From: Spirochaetota bacterium
Lineage (GTDB): Bacteria; Spirochaetota; Spirochaetia; Treponematales; UBA12059
Length of the DNA: 64,000 bases
NCBI GenBank assembly: GCA_022703505.1
Contig: JAKLDN010000001.1
Location: 345,389 to 409,388, forward strand
Direction: 5' to 3'
Of the stretch, positions 1-10,104 are shown one piece after another; the stretch's first letter is position 1, and each line of letters starts with the position of its first letter. Made by a program: the position numbers and the translations under genes. The notes under the pieces were generated by a model that was not told the DNA's origin, did not search any database, and was given only the letters and a program-made list of their open reading frames with translations.

Positions 1-9
1 GAGTCCGAC

Positions 10-1086
10 ATGGATCCCAGCGCCCTCTTCGGGGAACGCGTCCGTTCCCTCTTCCAGACCGCCGCCCGTTCCCGCCCCCTCGACATCCGCAGGACAGTCC
101 GCCTCCTCCGAACCGCCGCCTTCCAGAAGTCCCAGGCCCGGCGCCGGGCCGAGGCCGCCGGGGAAGGCCGGATCGTGCCCGCGGTGCTCATCGCCAGCGT
201 CACCCGCCGGTGCAACCTCGACTGCGCCGGCTGCTACTCCAAGGCCCTCCGGCCCGCCGCCGGGGCCCCGGGGGAGCTGTCCGACCGGCGCTTCCTGGAG
301 CTTTTCCGGGAAGCCCGGGACCTGGGAGTCGGGGTCCTGATGCTGGCCGGCGGGGAACCCCTCCTCCGGCGGAACCTCCTGGAACAGGTGTCCCGCACGC
401 CCGGCCCCCTGGTGCCGGTGTTCACGAACGGCCTCCTCGTCGACGGGGCCTGGCTCGAGCTCTTCGCTCGGGGAACCCTGGTCCCGGTGTTCAGCATCGA
501 GGGCGACGCCTCCCAAACCCGGGAACGCCGGGGCGCGGGGATCCACGAGAAGGTCCTGGCCTCCATGCGGGCCCTTCGGGACCGGGGAGCCCTCTTCGGC
601 GTCTCGATCACGGCGACCTCCCGGAACGCGGACACCCTCCTCTCGGACTCCTTCCTGGACGACCTGGAGGAGACGGGCGCCTCGGTCCTCTTCGTGGTGG
701 AGTACGTGCCCGCCGCCCCGGGGACGGAGGACCTGGTCCTCACGGACGCCCAGAAGGCGGCCCTGAACTCCAGGAAGGCCTTCCGCGGCCGGACCTTTCC
801 GGCCGTGATCCTGCCCGGCGACGAGGAGGACTACGGCGGATGCCTGGCCGCGGGCCGGGGCTTCCTGCACCTTTCCCCGGAGGGGGCCCTGGAGGCCTGT
901 CCCTTCGCCCCCTACTCGGATACCGGAGTCTCGGACCGGTCCCTCCGGGAAGCCCTCGACTCTCCCCTCCTGGCGGCCATCCGGGCCCGGCACTCGGATC
1001 TGACGGAGACCAAGGGGGGCTGCGCCCTGTGGAACCGGGGCGGGTGGATAGCCTCCCTGGGCGCCTGCGCCGCCAAGGCCGGATGA
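10..1086 (+). CDS. Radical SAM domain protein
   Basis: A 358-residue protein with the radical SAM motif CxxxCxxC at Cys68, Cys72 and Cys75 (CNLDCAGC). It is followed by a glycine-rich AGGEP segment that normally helps bind S-adenosylmethionine. Two further cysteines near residues 278 and 297 and one near 338 (GGC) could ligate an auxiliary cluster of the SPASM/twitch type, but I cannot confirm that. The substrate is unknown. The ATG at position 10 is the first visible start, and the frame is open to the left edge of the window, so the true start may lie further upstream. The next gene, a parvulin, starts 76 bases downstream on the same strand with its own ribosome site, so a shared operon is possible. 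Family assignment is firm; function is not. Confidence 0.85.
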   Translation: MDPSALFGERVRSLFQTAARSRPLDIRRTVRLLRTAAFQKSQARRRAEAAGEGRIVPAVLIASVTRRCNLDCAGCYSKALRPAAGAPGELSDRRFLELFREARDLGVGVLMLAGGEPLLRRNLLEQVSRTPGPLVPVFTNGLLVDGAWLELFARGTLVPVFSIEGDASQTRERRGAGIHEKVLASMRALRDRGALFGVSITATSRNADTLLSDSFLDDLEETGASVLFVVEYVPAAPGTEDLVLTDAQKAALNSRKAFRGRTFPAVILPGDEEDYGGCLAAGRGFLHLSPEGALEACPFAPYSDTGVSDRSLREALDSPLLAAIRARHSDLTETKGGCALWNRGGWIASLGACAAKAG

Positions 1087-1162
1087 CGGCCTTTCTTCGG
1101 TACGCCGATCTTGGTATATTGAACCCGTCCCCTACCCTGGAAACCATCTCAAGGAGCGAACT

Positions 1163-1441
1163 ATGGAATGGAGAGCCAGCCACATACTCGTCAAGGACCG
1201 GGCCCAGGCCCAGGAACTTCTCAAGCGGATCAAGCAGGGGGCGGATTTCGCCTCCCTGGCCCGGGAGAACTCCACCTGCCCGTCCAAGTCCTCGGGAGGC
1301 GACCTCGGTTGGTTCGGCCCCGGCAAGATGGTGGCCTCCTTCGAGGCGGCCTGCAAGTCCCTGGGCGTCGGCTCCGTGTCCGACGTGGTCCAGACCCAGT
1401 TCGGCTACCACATCGTGAAGGTGACGGGCAAGCGGGACTAG
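1163..1441 (+). CDS. ppiC: Parvulin-type peptidyl-prolyl isomerase
   Basis: A 92-residue, single-domain parvulin without a signal peptide, matching the usual size of PpiC (about 93 residues). It catalyses cis-trans isomerisation of prolyl bonds in the cytoplasm. Diagnostic segments are ASHILVK at the start, FASLAREnS in the middle, GGDLGWFGPGKMV, and the C-terminal FGYHIVKV strand, which together carry the active-site histidines and the hydrophobic pocket. An AAGGAG Shine-Dalgarno sequence at 1151-1156 lies at good spacing from the ATG. Its TAG stop shares a CTAG tetranucleotide with the stop codon of the convergent GGDEF gene. Confidence 0.92.
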   Translation: MEWRASHILVKDRAQAQELLKRIKQGADFASLARENSTCPSKSSGGDLGWFGPGKMVASFEAACKSLGVGSVSDVVQTQFGYHIVKVTGKRD

Positions 1442-2685
1442 GTTTCCGCCGGGCGGACGGAGTCCCGGCCGGAAGCCTTGGCCGCGTAGAGGGCCTGGTC
1501 CGCCGCCAGGACCAGGTCTCCCTGCCCCCGGGGCGCGGACGCCACCCCCGCGCTGATGGTGACGATCCGGAAGGGGGAGCTCTCGTGGGGTATGCCCAGG
1601 TTGCGGATTTCCGCAGCCGCGGAGCGGACCCGGACCAGGGCTCCCGCGGGGTCCGTGTCCGGAAGGAGCAGGGCGAACTCCTCCCCCCCGTACCGGGCGG
1701 CCAGGTCCCCGGGCCGGCGGGCGTGGGAGGAGAGGACGGCCGCGACCCGCTTGAGGCACTCGTCCCCCTCGAGATGGCCGTAGGTGTCGTTGTAGGCCTT
1801 GAAGTGGTCCACGTCGAACATCCCGATGGACAGGGTCGAGCCCGTCCGGGCGGCCCGGCGCCGTTCCTCGTCCAGGGCCGCCTCGAATCGCCTCCGGTTC
1901 GCGATTCCGGTGAGCCCGTCCGTCTCGGCCATGCGCCGCAGACCCTCGGCGGCCTCCGTCAGCTCCCGGGTGCGGTTCTCGACCAGGACCTCCAGTTCCT
2001 CGTTGTGCCGCGCCAGGGCCCGGGAAGCCTCCCGGGCTTCCTCGTAGGAATCCTGGATGCGCCGTCCCAGGGCGGCGGAGCAGGCGGCGAAGATGGCCAC
2101 CCAGCCGATCGCCAGCCCCGCCCGGCCGGGTCCGGGCCCCGCGGCGATCCCCAGCAGGTCCAGCACGAGCAGGACGCCGAACAGGAGGGTGCCGACCCGG
2201 GCCTGACGCACCGCGGACCTGCCCGCCCGTTCGGCCCGGACGAGGGCGGCCAGGGCCGCGGCCAGGCCGCCCGCCGCCACGGCCATGTAGGACAGCGAAA
2301 TCCAGCGCACGGCCTCCCGGGGCAACAGGAAGGCCCCGACCAGCCATGCGCCGCTGGCGGCCGCTACGGCCCGCGCCGTCCGGGTATCCGACTCCTCCGG
2401 GAAGAGGGTGCGGAGGAAATAGACGAAGGCCGGGAGGATGAGGAAATCCGGCACCGCGTCCAGCCGGCCGTGCTCCGAGGGAAGGGACGAGACGAGGGAA
2501 TCCAGGATCCCCCCGATCAGGGCCACCCGGAACGCCGCGAATACGGCCAACAGGGAAAAGGGCAGGTCCCCGGCCTTCCGGCGGCCTCCGGCGTACATGG
2601 CCAGGTGCAGAGTGGCCACGGCCAGCAAAAAACCCACCAGCAGCAGGCTCAAGCCCTGCCCGGGGGTGGGAAGAGGATATTGCAT
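1438..2685 (-). CDS. Membrane-bound GGDEF diguanylate cyclase
   Basis: A 415-residue protein predicted to make cyclic di-GMP from two GTP at the inner membrane. Residues 10-210 form about six to seven hydrophobic segments. Residues 212-248 look like a coiled-coil signalling helix, and the GGDEF domain fills the rest, starting at DGLTGIANRR. The active-site loop reads GGEEF at 333-337. An RxxD product-inhibition site (RPGD, 324-327) sits five residues before it, so the enzyme should be active and feedback-inhibited. I chose the ATG at 2685 because the first membrane helix begins right after it; the frame stays open further upstream, but that sequence is arginine/proline-rich shadow of polB. 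The ribosome site is weak. A c-di-GMP phosphodiesterase domain (EAL) lies at the far end of the window. Confidence 0.9.
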   Translation of the reverse strand: MQYPLPTPGQGLSLLLVGFLLAVATLHLAMYAGGRRKAGDLPFSLLAVFAAFRVALIGGILDSLVSSLPSEHGRLDAVPDFLILPAFVYFLRTLFPEESDTRTARAVAAASGAWLVGAFLLPREAVRWISLSYMAVAAGGLAAALAALVRAERAGRSAVRQARVGTLLFGVLLVLDLLGIAAGPGPGRAGLAIGWVAIFAACSAALGRRIQDSYEEAREASRALARHNEELEVLVENRTRELTEAAEGLRRMAETDGLTGIANRRRFEAALDEERRRAARTGSTLSIGMFDVDHFKAYNDTYGHLEGDECLKRVAAVLSSHARRPGDLAARYGGEEFALLLPDTDPAGALVRVRSAAAEIRNLGIPHESSPFRIVTISAGVASAPRGQGDLVLAADQALYAAKASGRDSVRPAET

Positions 2686-2782
2686 ATCGATATCAGTATA
2701 TCGAGATCCCGGCGGGCGTCCAGGGTGGAGCGTTCCTACCCGAAGAAAATCGGGCGGCTCGATCCCGGGAGGTCCCGTCCGG

Positions 2783-5299
2783 TCACAGCCCCAGCTCGAG
2801 CTGGGGCCGGTCGCCGAAGATGAGCTCGGGATCCATGCCGGCCGCGGAGAGCAGGGCATCCACCGCGGGCCGGAGCTGGCGCTGGGCGTAGTGCTCGTAG
2901 TCCAGGGGGGCGGTCTCGCGGCCCACCGGCTCCGCCCCCGCCTTGGTGATGCGGTACTCCACCACCCCGCGGCGATCCGTCCAGCCCAGGATGCGGGCGG
3001 CCCGGACATGGGGCGGCTCCACCTTGGTGTACGCGGCCGCCGTCCGGCGCAGGGCCTTCCGGTAGACGAGCCGGTCGTCCAGGAGGCCCGCCCGCAGGTC
3101 CGCGAGGACCCGCCGGACGTGGGCCTCGATCCGCGCCGGCGGTGCGTCCCGGAAGACCAGGTCCATCGTCTCCACCTGGAGCTCCCGGGCCAGGGCCGTT
3201 CCGTCCCGGCGGGCGGCCTCCATGCCCTTCACCTCCGTCTCCCCCCCCTCGGGGCCCAGCCGGAATCCCGCGTAGCCTTTGGCCCGGCCCTTCTCGTCCC
3301 CCTCCTCGTCGTCCTCGGTCCGGGACCGCAGGGGAGGGATGAAGAAGCGGGCATACACCTTCTCGAACTTGAGCTCCATTCGGGATTCCAGGCCGTACTC
3401 GTCCCGCACGGCCGCCGCGAGGTCGGCGTTCAGCTCCGGGGCCAGGCGGCGTCCCAGGCCGTCCAGGGCCCCCCAGAGCGCCCCCTCGGGCAGGCCCGAA
3501 TCCACGAAGGCGGAGTCCGTGTCCCCGTAGAGCACCCGGAAACCCTTGGCCGCGAACCAGTCCCGGGCCCAGTGCAGCCACTTCCGGCCGTAGGAGGTGA
3601 CGGCCCCCGCCAGGGCCGTGTCCGCGTAGCGGCAGCCCTCCGCGCCCAGGACCCCGTAGAAGGAGTTCATCAGGATCTTGTAGACGTAGGAGGCCGTCTC
3701 GTCCCCCCGCTCGATGGCGGCCAGGCGCTCCGCGAAGTACCGCTCGATCACGGCGGGCAGGATCCCCGGTTCCCGGCGGAACCGGGCCCCGTTCGGGGCC
3801 TCGAGGTCGTCCGGCCGGGGCTCCGCGGCGGCCAGGCGGAAGGCCAGGGGATCCACGTTGAAGGTCCGCATCACCGAGGGATAGAGGCTCCGGAAGTCGA
3901 ACACGAGGACGTTCCGGAACAGGCCCGGCCGGGGCTCCAGGATGGTCCCCCCCGCGGCCCCGGAGACCCGGCGCCCCTCGACCTTGGGGGCCGCGGCGTA
4001 GCCCCGGGCCATGAGCTCGTCCAGGTAGATCCGCTCGAAGGCGGGAATGCTGGTCCAGGCCAGGTCGATGCCCGTCCCGGTCAGCTGGGCGCGCTTGAGG
4101 GTCAGGTCGAGGAGTCCCGTCTTGTCCAGGATGGCCAGGACCAGCTCGGAGTCCGCCAGGCAGTAGCGCCGGAAGGCGGCGGGGTCCCCGCTCCGCAGGC
4201 GGGACAGTTCCTCGATCTTGGCCCGCCCCCGGCTCTCCACGGACTTGCCCGTGCCCAGGACCTCCCGGGCCACCGAGTCCAGGGTGAGGTCCTCGAAGCG
4301 GCCGGCCCCCCGGGCCAGCTTGAGGGCGTCCACGGCCTGGCGCCCGGGGATGGAGGCCGCGTATCGGCGCCCCCCGTCGAGCTCCCGGATGTCCGCGGGA
4401 TCCTCGGTGCGGCCGATCCGGAAGGGCACCGCGAGGGCCTGGCATCTCCGGGACAGGTGGGCCAGGTCGAAGTCCACGACGTTCCACCCCGTGATCAAAT
4501 CCGGGTCCAGGGCCCGGATCCGCTCCCCCAGGGCGCGCAGGAGATCCGCCTCCCGGGAGAAGGGCCGCGCGAGGTAGGTCCGGCCTTCGTCGTCCGCCTC
4601 CTCGAAGGGGGAGGGGTTCCGGGCGGCGGGATCCGCGCCCGCGAGGTCCGGGGAGAAGAGGCCCGCGGCCTCGTCCAGGAAGAGGACCTCCCGGAGCCCC
4701 GGCCCGGCCAGGGATACCGCCAGGACCGTCCCGGCTTCCACGTCCGTCTCGATGTCCAGGGCCGCCGTCCGGAGGGCGGGAGGGACCTCCGCGGCCTCCA
4801 GATCCGGATCCAGGAACACGGCGTCCACGAAGCGGCCCGGAACGGGGGTCCCCCGGATCACGAGGCCTCCCCGGATCCGGCGCTCCGCCAGGAAGCGGTC
4901 CGCGGCGCGCACGTCCGCCTCGTACACCGGTATCCCCGCGGCCCCGAAGGCCTCCTCCAGGCGCCGCAGTTCCCCCCGGTCCCGGGCTTCCGTGCGGTCG
5001 CAGGGCTCCCCCGCCAGGGTGCGGCGGCCGGAGGACGTGAAGGACGCCTCCAGCCGGGCCCGGGCCGCTGCCTCCGAGGCCCGCTCGACATCCGCGGAGC
5101 GGATGAGGAAGTCCGGGCGCACCCGGTTCTCCACCACCGCGAAGGAGCGTCCGTCCGAAAGCCGGCCCGCCAGGAGCATCCGCCCCCGGGAATCCGCCCA
5201 GCCGTGGACCAGGAACCCCGGGTGCCCGGACGGTCCCGGGTCGGGCGCCGCGGTCGGCCCGGCTCCGGCGTCCGGTCCGGGAGGGGACGGATCTACCAT
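2783..5299 (-). CDS. polB: Family B DNA polymerase with 3'-5' exonuclease
   Basis: An 838-residue DNA polymerase of family B, similar in layout to bacterial Pol II (E. coli 783 residues). The exonuclease domain shows Exo I (Asp182, Glu184 in LDIET), Exo II (Asn273 to Asp278, NVVDFD) and Exo III (Tyr379, Asp383). The polymerase domain has motif A DFRSLYPS (468-475), motif B with Lys541, Asn545 and Tyr548, and motif C YGDTDS (591-596). All catalytic residues are present, so it should be a proofreading enzyme, probably for damage tolerance or repair. The ATG at 5299 overlaps the end of the upstream rluA-like gene by 7 bases, implying translational coupling. The first 30 residues are rich in proline and glycine and not conserved-looking. 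Confidence 0.93.
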   Translation of the reverse strand: MVDPSPPGPDAGAGPTAAPDPGPSGHPGFLVHGWADSRGRMLLAGRLSDGRSFAVVENRVRPDFLIRSADVERASEAAARARLEASFTSSGRRTLAGEPCDRTEARDRGELRRLEEAFGAAGIPVYEADVRAADRFLAERRIRGGLVIRGTPVPGRFVDAVFLDPDLEAAEVPPALRTAALDIETDVEAGTVLAVSLAGPGLREVLFLDEAAGLFSPDLAGADPAARNPSPFEEADDEGRTYLARPFSREADLLRALGERIRALDPDLITGWNVVDFDLAHLSRRCQALAVPFRIGRTEDPADIRELDGGRRYAASIPGRQAVDALKLARGAGRFEDLTLDSVAREVLGTGKSVESRGRAKIEELSRLRSGDPAAFRRYCLADSELVLAILDKTGLLDLTLKRAQLTGTGIDLAWTSIPAFERIYLDELMARGYAAAPKVEGRRVSGAAGGTILEPRPGLFRNVLVFDFRSLYPSVMRTFNVDPLAFRLAAAEPRPDDLEAPNGARFRREPGILPAVIERYFAERLAAIERGDETASYVYKILMNSFYGVLGAEGCRYADTALAGAVTSYGRKWLHWARDWFAAKGFRVLYGDTDSAFVDSGLPEGALWGALDGLGRRLAPELNADLAAAVRDEYGLESRMELKFEKVYARFFIPPLRSRTEDDEEGDEKGRAKGYAGFRLGPEGGETEVKGMEAARRDGTALARELQVETMDLVFRDAPPARIEAHVRRVLADLRAGLLDDRLVYRKALRRTAAAYTKVEPPHVRAARILGWTDRRGVVEYRITKAGAEPVGRETAPLDYEHYAQRQLRPAVDALLSAAGMDPELIFGDRPQLELGL

Positions 5300-6003
5300 T
5301 TCTCCAGCTGGGCCAGGGAGGCCCGGAGGTCTTTGGGGTCCGGGGCCTCGATCCGCAGGGGAAGGCCCGTTGCGGGATGGGGGATCTCCACGGAGGCGGC
5401 GTGAAGGGCCGCCCGGGCCAGGAGGGGGCGTTCCTCGAAGGGGTCGCCCTTCCACTTTCGCTTGATCGCGGACAGGAGCACCGGCTTGCCGTCCCCGTAC
5501 AGGGGATCGCAGGCCACGGGATAGCCCAGGGCGGCCAGGTGGACCCGGACCTGGTGGGTCCGGCCCGTCTCGGGCCGCGCCTCCACCAGGGCGAAGTCCC
5601 GGAAGGCCGCCAGGACCCGGAAGGCCGTGCGGGAGGGCTTGCCCCGGTGGGCGTCCACGATGGTCCGGTGCAGGGCGTCCCCGTCCGGGGACAGGGGCAG
5701 GTCGCAGGAGGACTCGGCCCAGTCCGGGACCCCCCGGACCAGGGCCCGGTAGACCTTGGCCACGGACCGGGTCTCGAAGGCCCGGGACAGGGAGCGGTGG
5801 GCCTCCTCGCTCCGGGCCAGGAGGAGGACCCCGGAGGTGTCCTTGTCCAGCCGGTGCACCGCCCAGAGCCGGCCCCGGCCCTTGGACAGGAGGGCCGCGG
5901 CCACGGGCAGGTCCGGATCCCAGCGATCCGGGGCTGAGAGCACGCCCGCGGGCTTGTCCGCGGCCAGGAGGGATTCGTCTTCGAACAGGATGGGGATGTT
6001 CAC
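5293..6003 (-). CDS. RluA-family RNA pseudouridine synthase
   Basis: About 236 residues. The catalytic motif HRLDKDTSG is at residues 50-58, with Asp53 as the nucleophile that converts a uridine in rRNA or tRNA to pseudouridine. Other family segments are NIPILFEDESLLAADKPAG at the start and TGRTHQVRVH, GYPVACDPLYG further on. There is no S4 RNA-binding domain, so it resembles the short RluA/RluC-like or TruC class; the exact target base is unknown. No ATG precedes the first conserved strand in a credible position. I use the GTG at 6003 (GTG AAC ATC CCC) although the ribosome site is poor, so the start is uncertain by a few residues. It is the first gene of a pair with polB. Confidence 0.88.
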   Translation of the reverse strand: MNIPILFEDESLLAADKPAGVLSAPDRWDPDLPVAAALLSKGRGRLWAVHRLDKDTSGVLLLARSEEAHRSLSRAFETRSVAKVYRALVRGVPDWAESSCDLPLSPDGDALHRTIVDAHRGKPSRTAFRVLAAFRDFALVEARPETGRTHQVRVHLAALGYPVACDPLYGDGKPVLLSAIKRKWKGDPFEERPLLARAALHAASVEIPHPATGLPLRIEAPDPKDLRASLAQLEKW

Positions 6004-6104
6004 GGGGACAGTATGAAGTGAACGGGAGAAATGGTGAATAGGCAAATCCGGGGGCGAGGCGCCGGAAGCACCCGGACGGGGCTTCGCGGCGGCAGGGGCC
6101 CGGC

Positions 6105-6530
6105 TCAGAAGAGGTCCCGGGCCCTCCTGTGCACCTTGTCCAGGGCCCGCAGGAACTGCCCCCGTTCCTCGGAGTCCAGGACGTCGAGGGGATCGCCCAG
6201 GACCTCGGGGCTCAGGACGCGGGCCGCCTCGATCCGGTCCAGGAGCTCCTCGCCCAGGCCCGTCAGGCGCAGGCGATGGGCGCGGCGGTCGAGCTTCACG
6301 CGGAGCCGGCTGAGCCAGCCCCGGGCCACGCATTTCCGGGCCACGAGGGTCAGGGTCGGCCGGTCCGAAGCCAGCTCTTCGGCCGCCTCGGAGGGCCGGA
6401 TCGCGCCGCGCCGCCTCGCCAGTTGTATCAGGAGGAACTGCGACAGGGTGATCCCGAACCCCTCGAGGGCGGCGGAAGCCCGTTTCCGCCAGAGGCTCTG
6501 GACCATCGTCATGAGTCGGATGCCGTCCAT
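6105..6530 (-). CDS. MarR-family transcriptional regulator
   Basis: A 141-residue winged-helix protein. Residues 25-95 hold the helix-turn-helix and wing: FGITLSQFLLIQLARR, then IRPSEAAEELASDRPTLTLV as the DNA-reading unit, and LDRRAHRLRLTGLGEELL as the beta wing. The C-terminal helix would form the dimer interface. It diverges from groEL. No Shine-Dalgarno precedes the ATG; instead a sigma70-like promoter ends about 9 bases upstream, so the message may be nearly leaderless. An imperfect inverted repeat overlaps that promoter and may be its own operator. The ligand is unknown. Confidence 0.85.
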   Translation of the reverse strand: MDGIRLMTMVQSLWRKRASAALEGFGITLSQFLLIQLARRRGAIRPSEAAEELASDRPTLTLVARKCVARGWLSRLRVKLDRRAHRLRLTGLGEELLDRIEAARVLSPEVLGDPLDVLDSEERGQFLRALDKVHRRARDLF

Positions 6531-6531
6531 A

Positions 6532-6569
6532 TAGTTCGTATACTAATCAAATAAAAAAATCACGGTCAA
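6532..6569 (-). promoter_or_regulatory. Promoter and candidate operator of the MarR gene
   Basis: On the minus strand a TTGACC -35 (6564-6569) and TAGTAT -10 (6540-6545) are separated by 18 bases in an AT-rich pocket. Transcription should start around 6533, only two or three bases before the ATG. The -10 lies inside an inverted repeat at 6532-6545 with arms TAGT and ACTA, a plausible autoregulatory MarR site. Read by eye only. Confidence 0.5.
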
Positions 6570-6628
6570 GGGCCCAAAACCCTTGCCGCTCTACCCGCTT
6601 TTTCGGTATTTTCTGACTGACCTCGTGA

Positions 6629-8371
<1,743 letters not shown>

Positions 8372-8401
8372 TCGCGGAAGCCTCAATCGCCGCATGATAG
8401 G

Positions 8402-8426
8402 GCGCCCCGAAAGGGGCGCTTCTTAT
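8402..8426 (+). terminator. groEL intrinsic terminator (first of three)
   Basis: Seven-base-pair stem GCGCCCC/GGGGCGC with a GAAA loop (8402-8419), followed by TTCTTAT. It lies 30 bases after the groEL TGA. Confidence 0.8.
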
Positions 8427-8620
8427 TTCATGCCGCCCATTCCGTTTCTGGGCATCGCCGAACGCCAGTTCGGCGCCGCGAGGTCCCGAGGGGACCTCGC
8501 GCGGCACGCCGTGGTCGCGCAAGCGACCACTACAATCTCTTCCTTGCGGCGCCAAGCGCGAAGCGCTTGATGGGCGGGATGGATTACTAAAGGCCGGCCA
8601 ACCAGCACGCTGACTAGATG

Positions 8621-8646
8621 GGCCGCCCGCAAGGGCGGCCTTTTCT
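8621..8646 (+). terminator. Intrinsic terminator after second groEL tail
   Basis: Eight-base-pair stem GGCCGCCC/GGGCGGCC with a GCAA tetraloop (8621-8640), followed by TTTTCTT. It lies 30 bases after the TAA of the second tail copy, the same spacing as the first terminator. Confidence 0.85.
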
Positions 8647-8821
8647 TACAGGCCGCCCATTCTGGAGATAAGCTGCGAAGCGGGTCGAGCGAAAGCGAGA
8701 CTTTTTGCGGGCGGCACGCCGTGGTCGCGCAAGCGACCACTACAATCTCTTCCTTGCGGCGCCAAGCGCGAAGCGCTTGATGGGCGGGATGGACTACTAG
8801 TCCGCGGACAACCAATAAGCT

Positions 8822-8858
8822 GTAAAAAGGGCCGGGCCGCAAGGCTCGGTTTTTTACC
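8822..8858. terminator. Bidirectional terminator after third groEL tail
   Basis: Stem CCGGGCC/GGCTCGG (one G-T pair) with a GCAA loop at 8832-8849, flanked by an A-run on the left and T6 on the right. It can end both rightward transcripts and the leftward transcript of the lipoprotein gene. Confidence 0.75.
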
Positions 8859-8917
8859 GCCGCCAATGACGCTGGTTAAGTTTTCAAACACCAACTCGAC
8901 GTCCTTGAGCGTCGGCG

Positions 8918-9622
8918 TCACGGGTTCCAGTCATGGTAAACCCGTTCTCCCGCCGTATACCGGACGGTGACCCTGCGAAGGTAGAAATTGCTATCCGCCG
9001 GATCCGAACTATTATGTCCATGTATGAACGGTGCGTAACCCACGGAAGGAGCATTGCTCGCAGTGATCGTGGTCGACCGTATAAAGGTATCATTCATATA
9101 GAGTGCAATGATATTCCCGGATCGGACCAGGGTACAAGTATTTATACCAATGACCATTCCGGGGACATTCCCGTCAATATCTGAGTATGAATAGGATCCG
9201 TTACCCTGGGAAACTTGGTAGTACGCATCGACATGTTCCGGGAAAGCCGTGTAATAAGCGGCGAAACTGTAGTACTTACGGGTCGTCGAGTTTTCCTAAT
9301 TCGGATCAACCAGTCGAATTGCGTATCGGTAGATGTCTTCCCCCGAAAGCACCTTAAGGTAGAATTCGAACTCTGCCTCGAAATCTCCCGTGAACAGATA
9401 TGGTGCAGCAATATCTGTTTGATTCATGTAGAAGCCTTGCGAGTATTCCCCGGTATTGCCTCCGTCGAAGTACCAGTCGCTATCCAGAACCGCTTCCCCG
9501 TCCGTCATGAAGTCCCGCTCCCACACGACATCACTTGGTAGATCACTGCCCGGCGCGCAACCTGCGCAGACGAGGGTTGAGAGTAATACAACAACCAGGA
9601 CGTAGGACAATCTCGATGCCAT
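8918..9622 (-). pseudogene. Putative lipoprotein gene split by an in-frame TAG
   Basis: One reading frame of 235 codons runs from ATG 9622 to TGA 8918 and is interrupted once, by TAG at 9296-9298 (codon 109). I translated the stretch after the stop (residues ENSTTRKYYSFAAYY and onward). It continues smoothly into the part beginning MVIGINTCTLVRSGN with the same aromatic/polar beta-strand character, so this is one gene. The N-terminus is a hydrophobic signal peptide ending LVCAGC, an atypical lipobox with Cys22 as the likely lipidated residue. The rest looks like a secreted beta-sandwich of the laminin-G/DUF1080 type, by pattern only. An excellent GAGGAGGAG ribosome site (9623-9634) precedes the ATG. 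Local base composition is much less GC-rich than the neighbours, suggesting transfer. It could be a decayed gene, a base-call error or a recoded stop. Confidence 0.65.
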
Positions 9623-10104
9623 GATCTCCTCCTCGGGTCAGTAATGGGTATCCGTCACCGCAAAAGCGGCACTTGGTTGAGGAACCGTACGTTTAGAGGG
9701 GATTCCAAGAAAAACGGACAAGCTCTCAGAGGGCTCTGAGAACCAAGTATCGCATCCTGCACGGGTACGGAAAAGGATGATTTCACATTTTCCCTGCTTT
9801 TTGGAATCCTTGACTATAGTTTCATTCGTACTCCTGATGCTGTCAACGACCGGACTTCGGCTTCTTCTCGGACTCATGTCCGATGGTTTCCGGCCTCCCG
9901 TTGCCGATATACCGCGATTCCGCATCAACTGAAGTCAAGTGGAGCTCCGCCGAGTCCAGGATGCGGCGATGAAAGCGCCATCTGGAGGAGGAATCGGCTC
10001 CCTCGGCCTTGAACTCCTTGACTGTACATTCCCTGCATGCGAAGACTCTCCGAGGTGGAATACGTAGCATTGGCGCACCATCCTCATAGTAGGGAGGCTC
10101 GACG
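9623..10104. other. Low-GC stretch without a supported gene
   Basis: About 480 bases of lower GC than the surroundings. Short open frames exist on both strands but lack ribosome sites, domain motifs and codon bias, so I call none of them. An inverted repeat ACTTGGTT (9671-9678) / AACCAAGT (9741-9748) encloses a smaller perfect hairpin TCTCAGAG/CTCTGAGA at 9724-9741. This would lie in the 5' leader of the lipoprotein message. The ribosome site of the SIS gene (AGGGAGG) lies at the right end. Confidence 0.5.

Larger units (their letters stand above)
8372..8800 (+). repeat. groEL tail-stop repeat array
   Basis: The 21 bases encoding MGGMDY-stop at the groEL end (8351-8371, TGA) recur at 8570-8590 (TAA) and 8780-8800 (TAG, one silent change). 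Both recurrences are in the groEL reading frame. An 89-base direct repeat, 8501-8589 and 8711-8799, differs at a single base and includes the second and third tails. The first interval holds four perfect hairpins in a row: 8456-8475, 8478-8500, 8511-8530 (GTGGTCGC, loop GCAA) and 8553-8569. The last two recur in the second interval. Each tail is followed by an intrinsic terminator. No protein gene is supported here. Confidence 0.85.

Noticed and set aside
2438-5404. Open frame of 988 codons on the plus strand opposite polB
   Set aside because: Its translation is a low-complexity proline/glycine/arginine stream with no domain. It is the GC-driven shadow of polB, whose motifs on the other strand are unmistakable.
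8372-8590. Read-through extension of GroEL to the second tail copy as a real product
   Set aside because: The frame is open, but a terminator intervenes 30 bases after the TGA and the extension is arginine-rich translation of hairpins; noted in the findings but not called as a gene.
8933-9541. Plus-strand frames of 83 and 108 codons opposite the lipoprotein gene
   Set aside because: They lie antisense to the signal-peptide-bearing frame, which has a strong ribosome site; the plus-strand products show no recognisable feature.
9638-10070. Two small minus-strand frames (96 and 75 codons) in the low-GC island
   Set aside because: No ribosome site, no hydrophobic or domain pattern, and codon use unlike coding sequence here.
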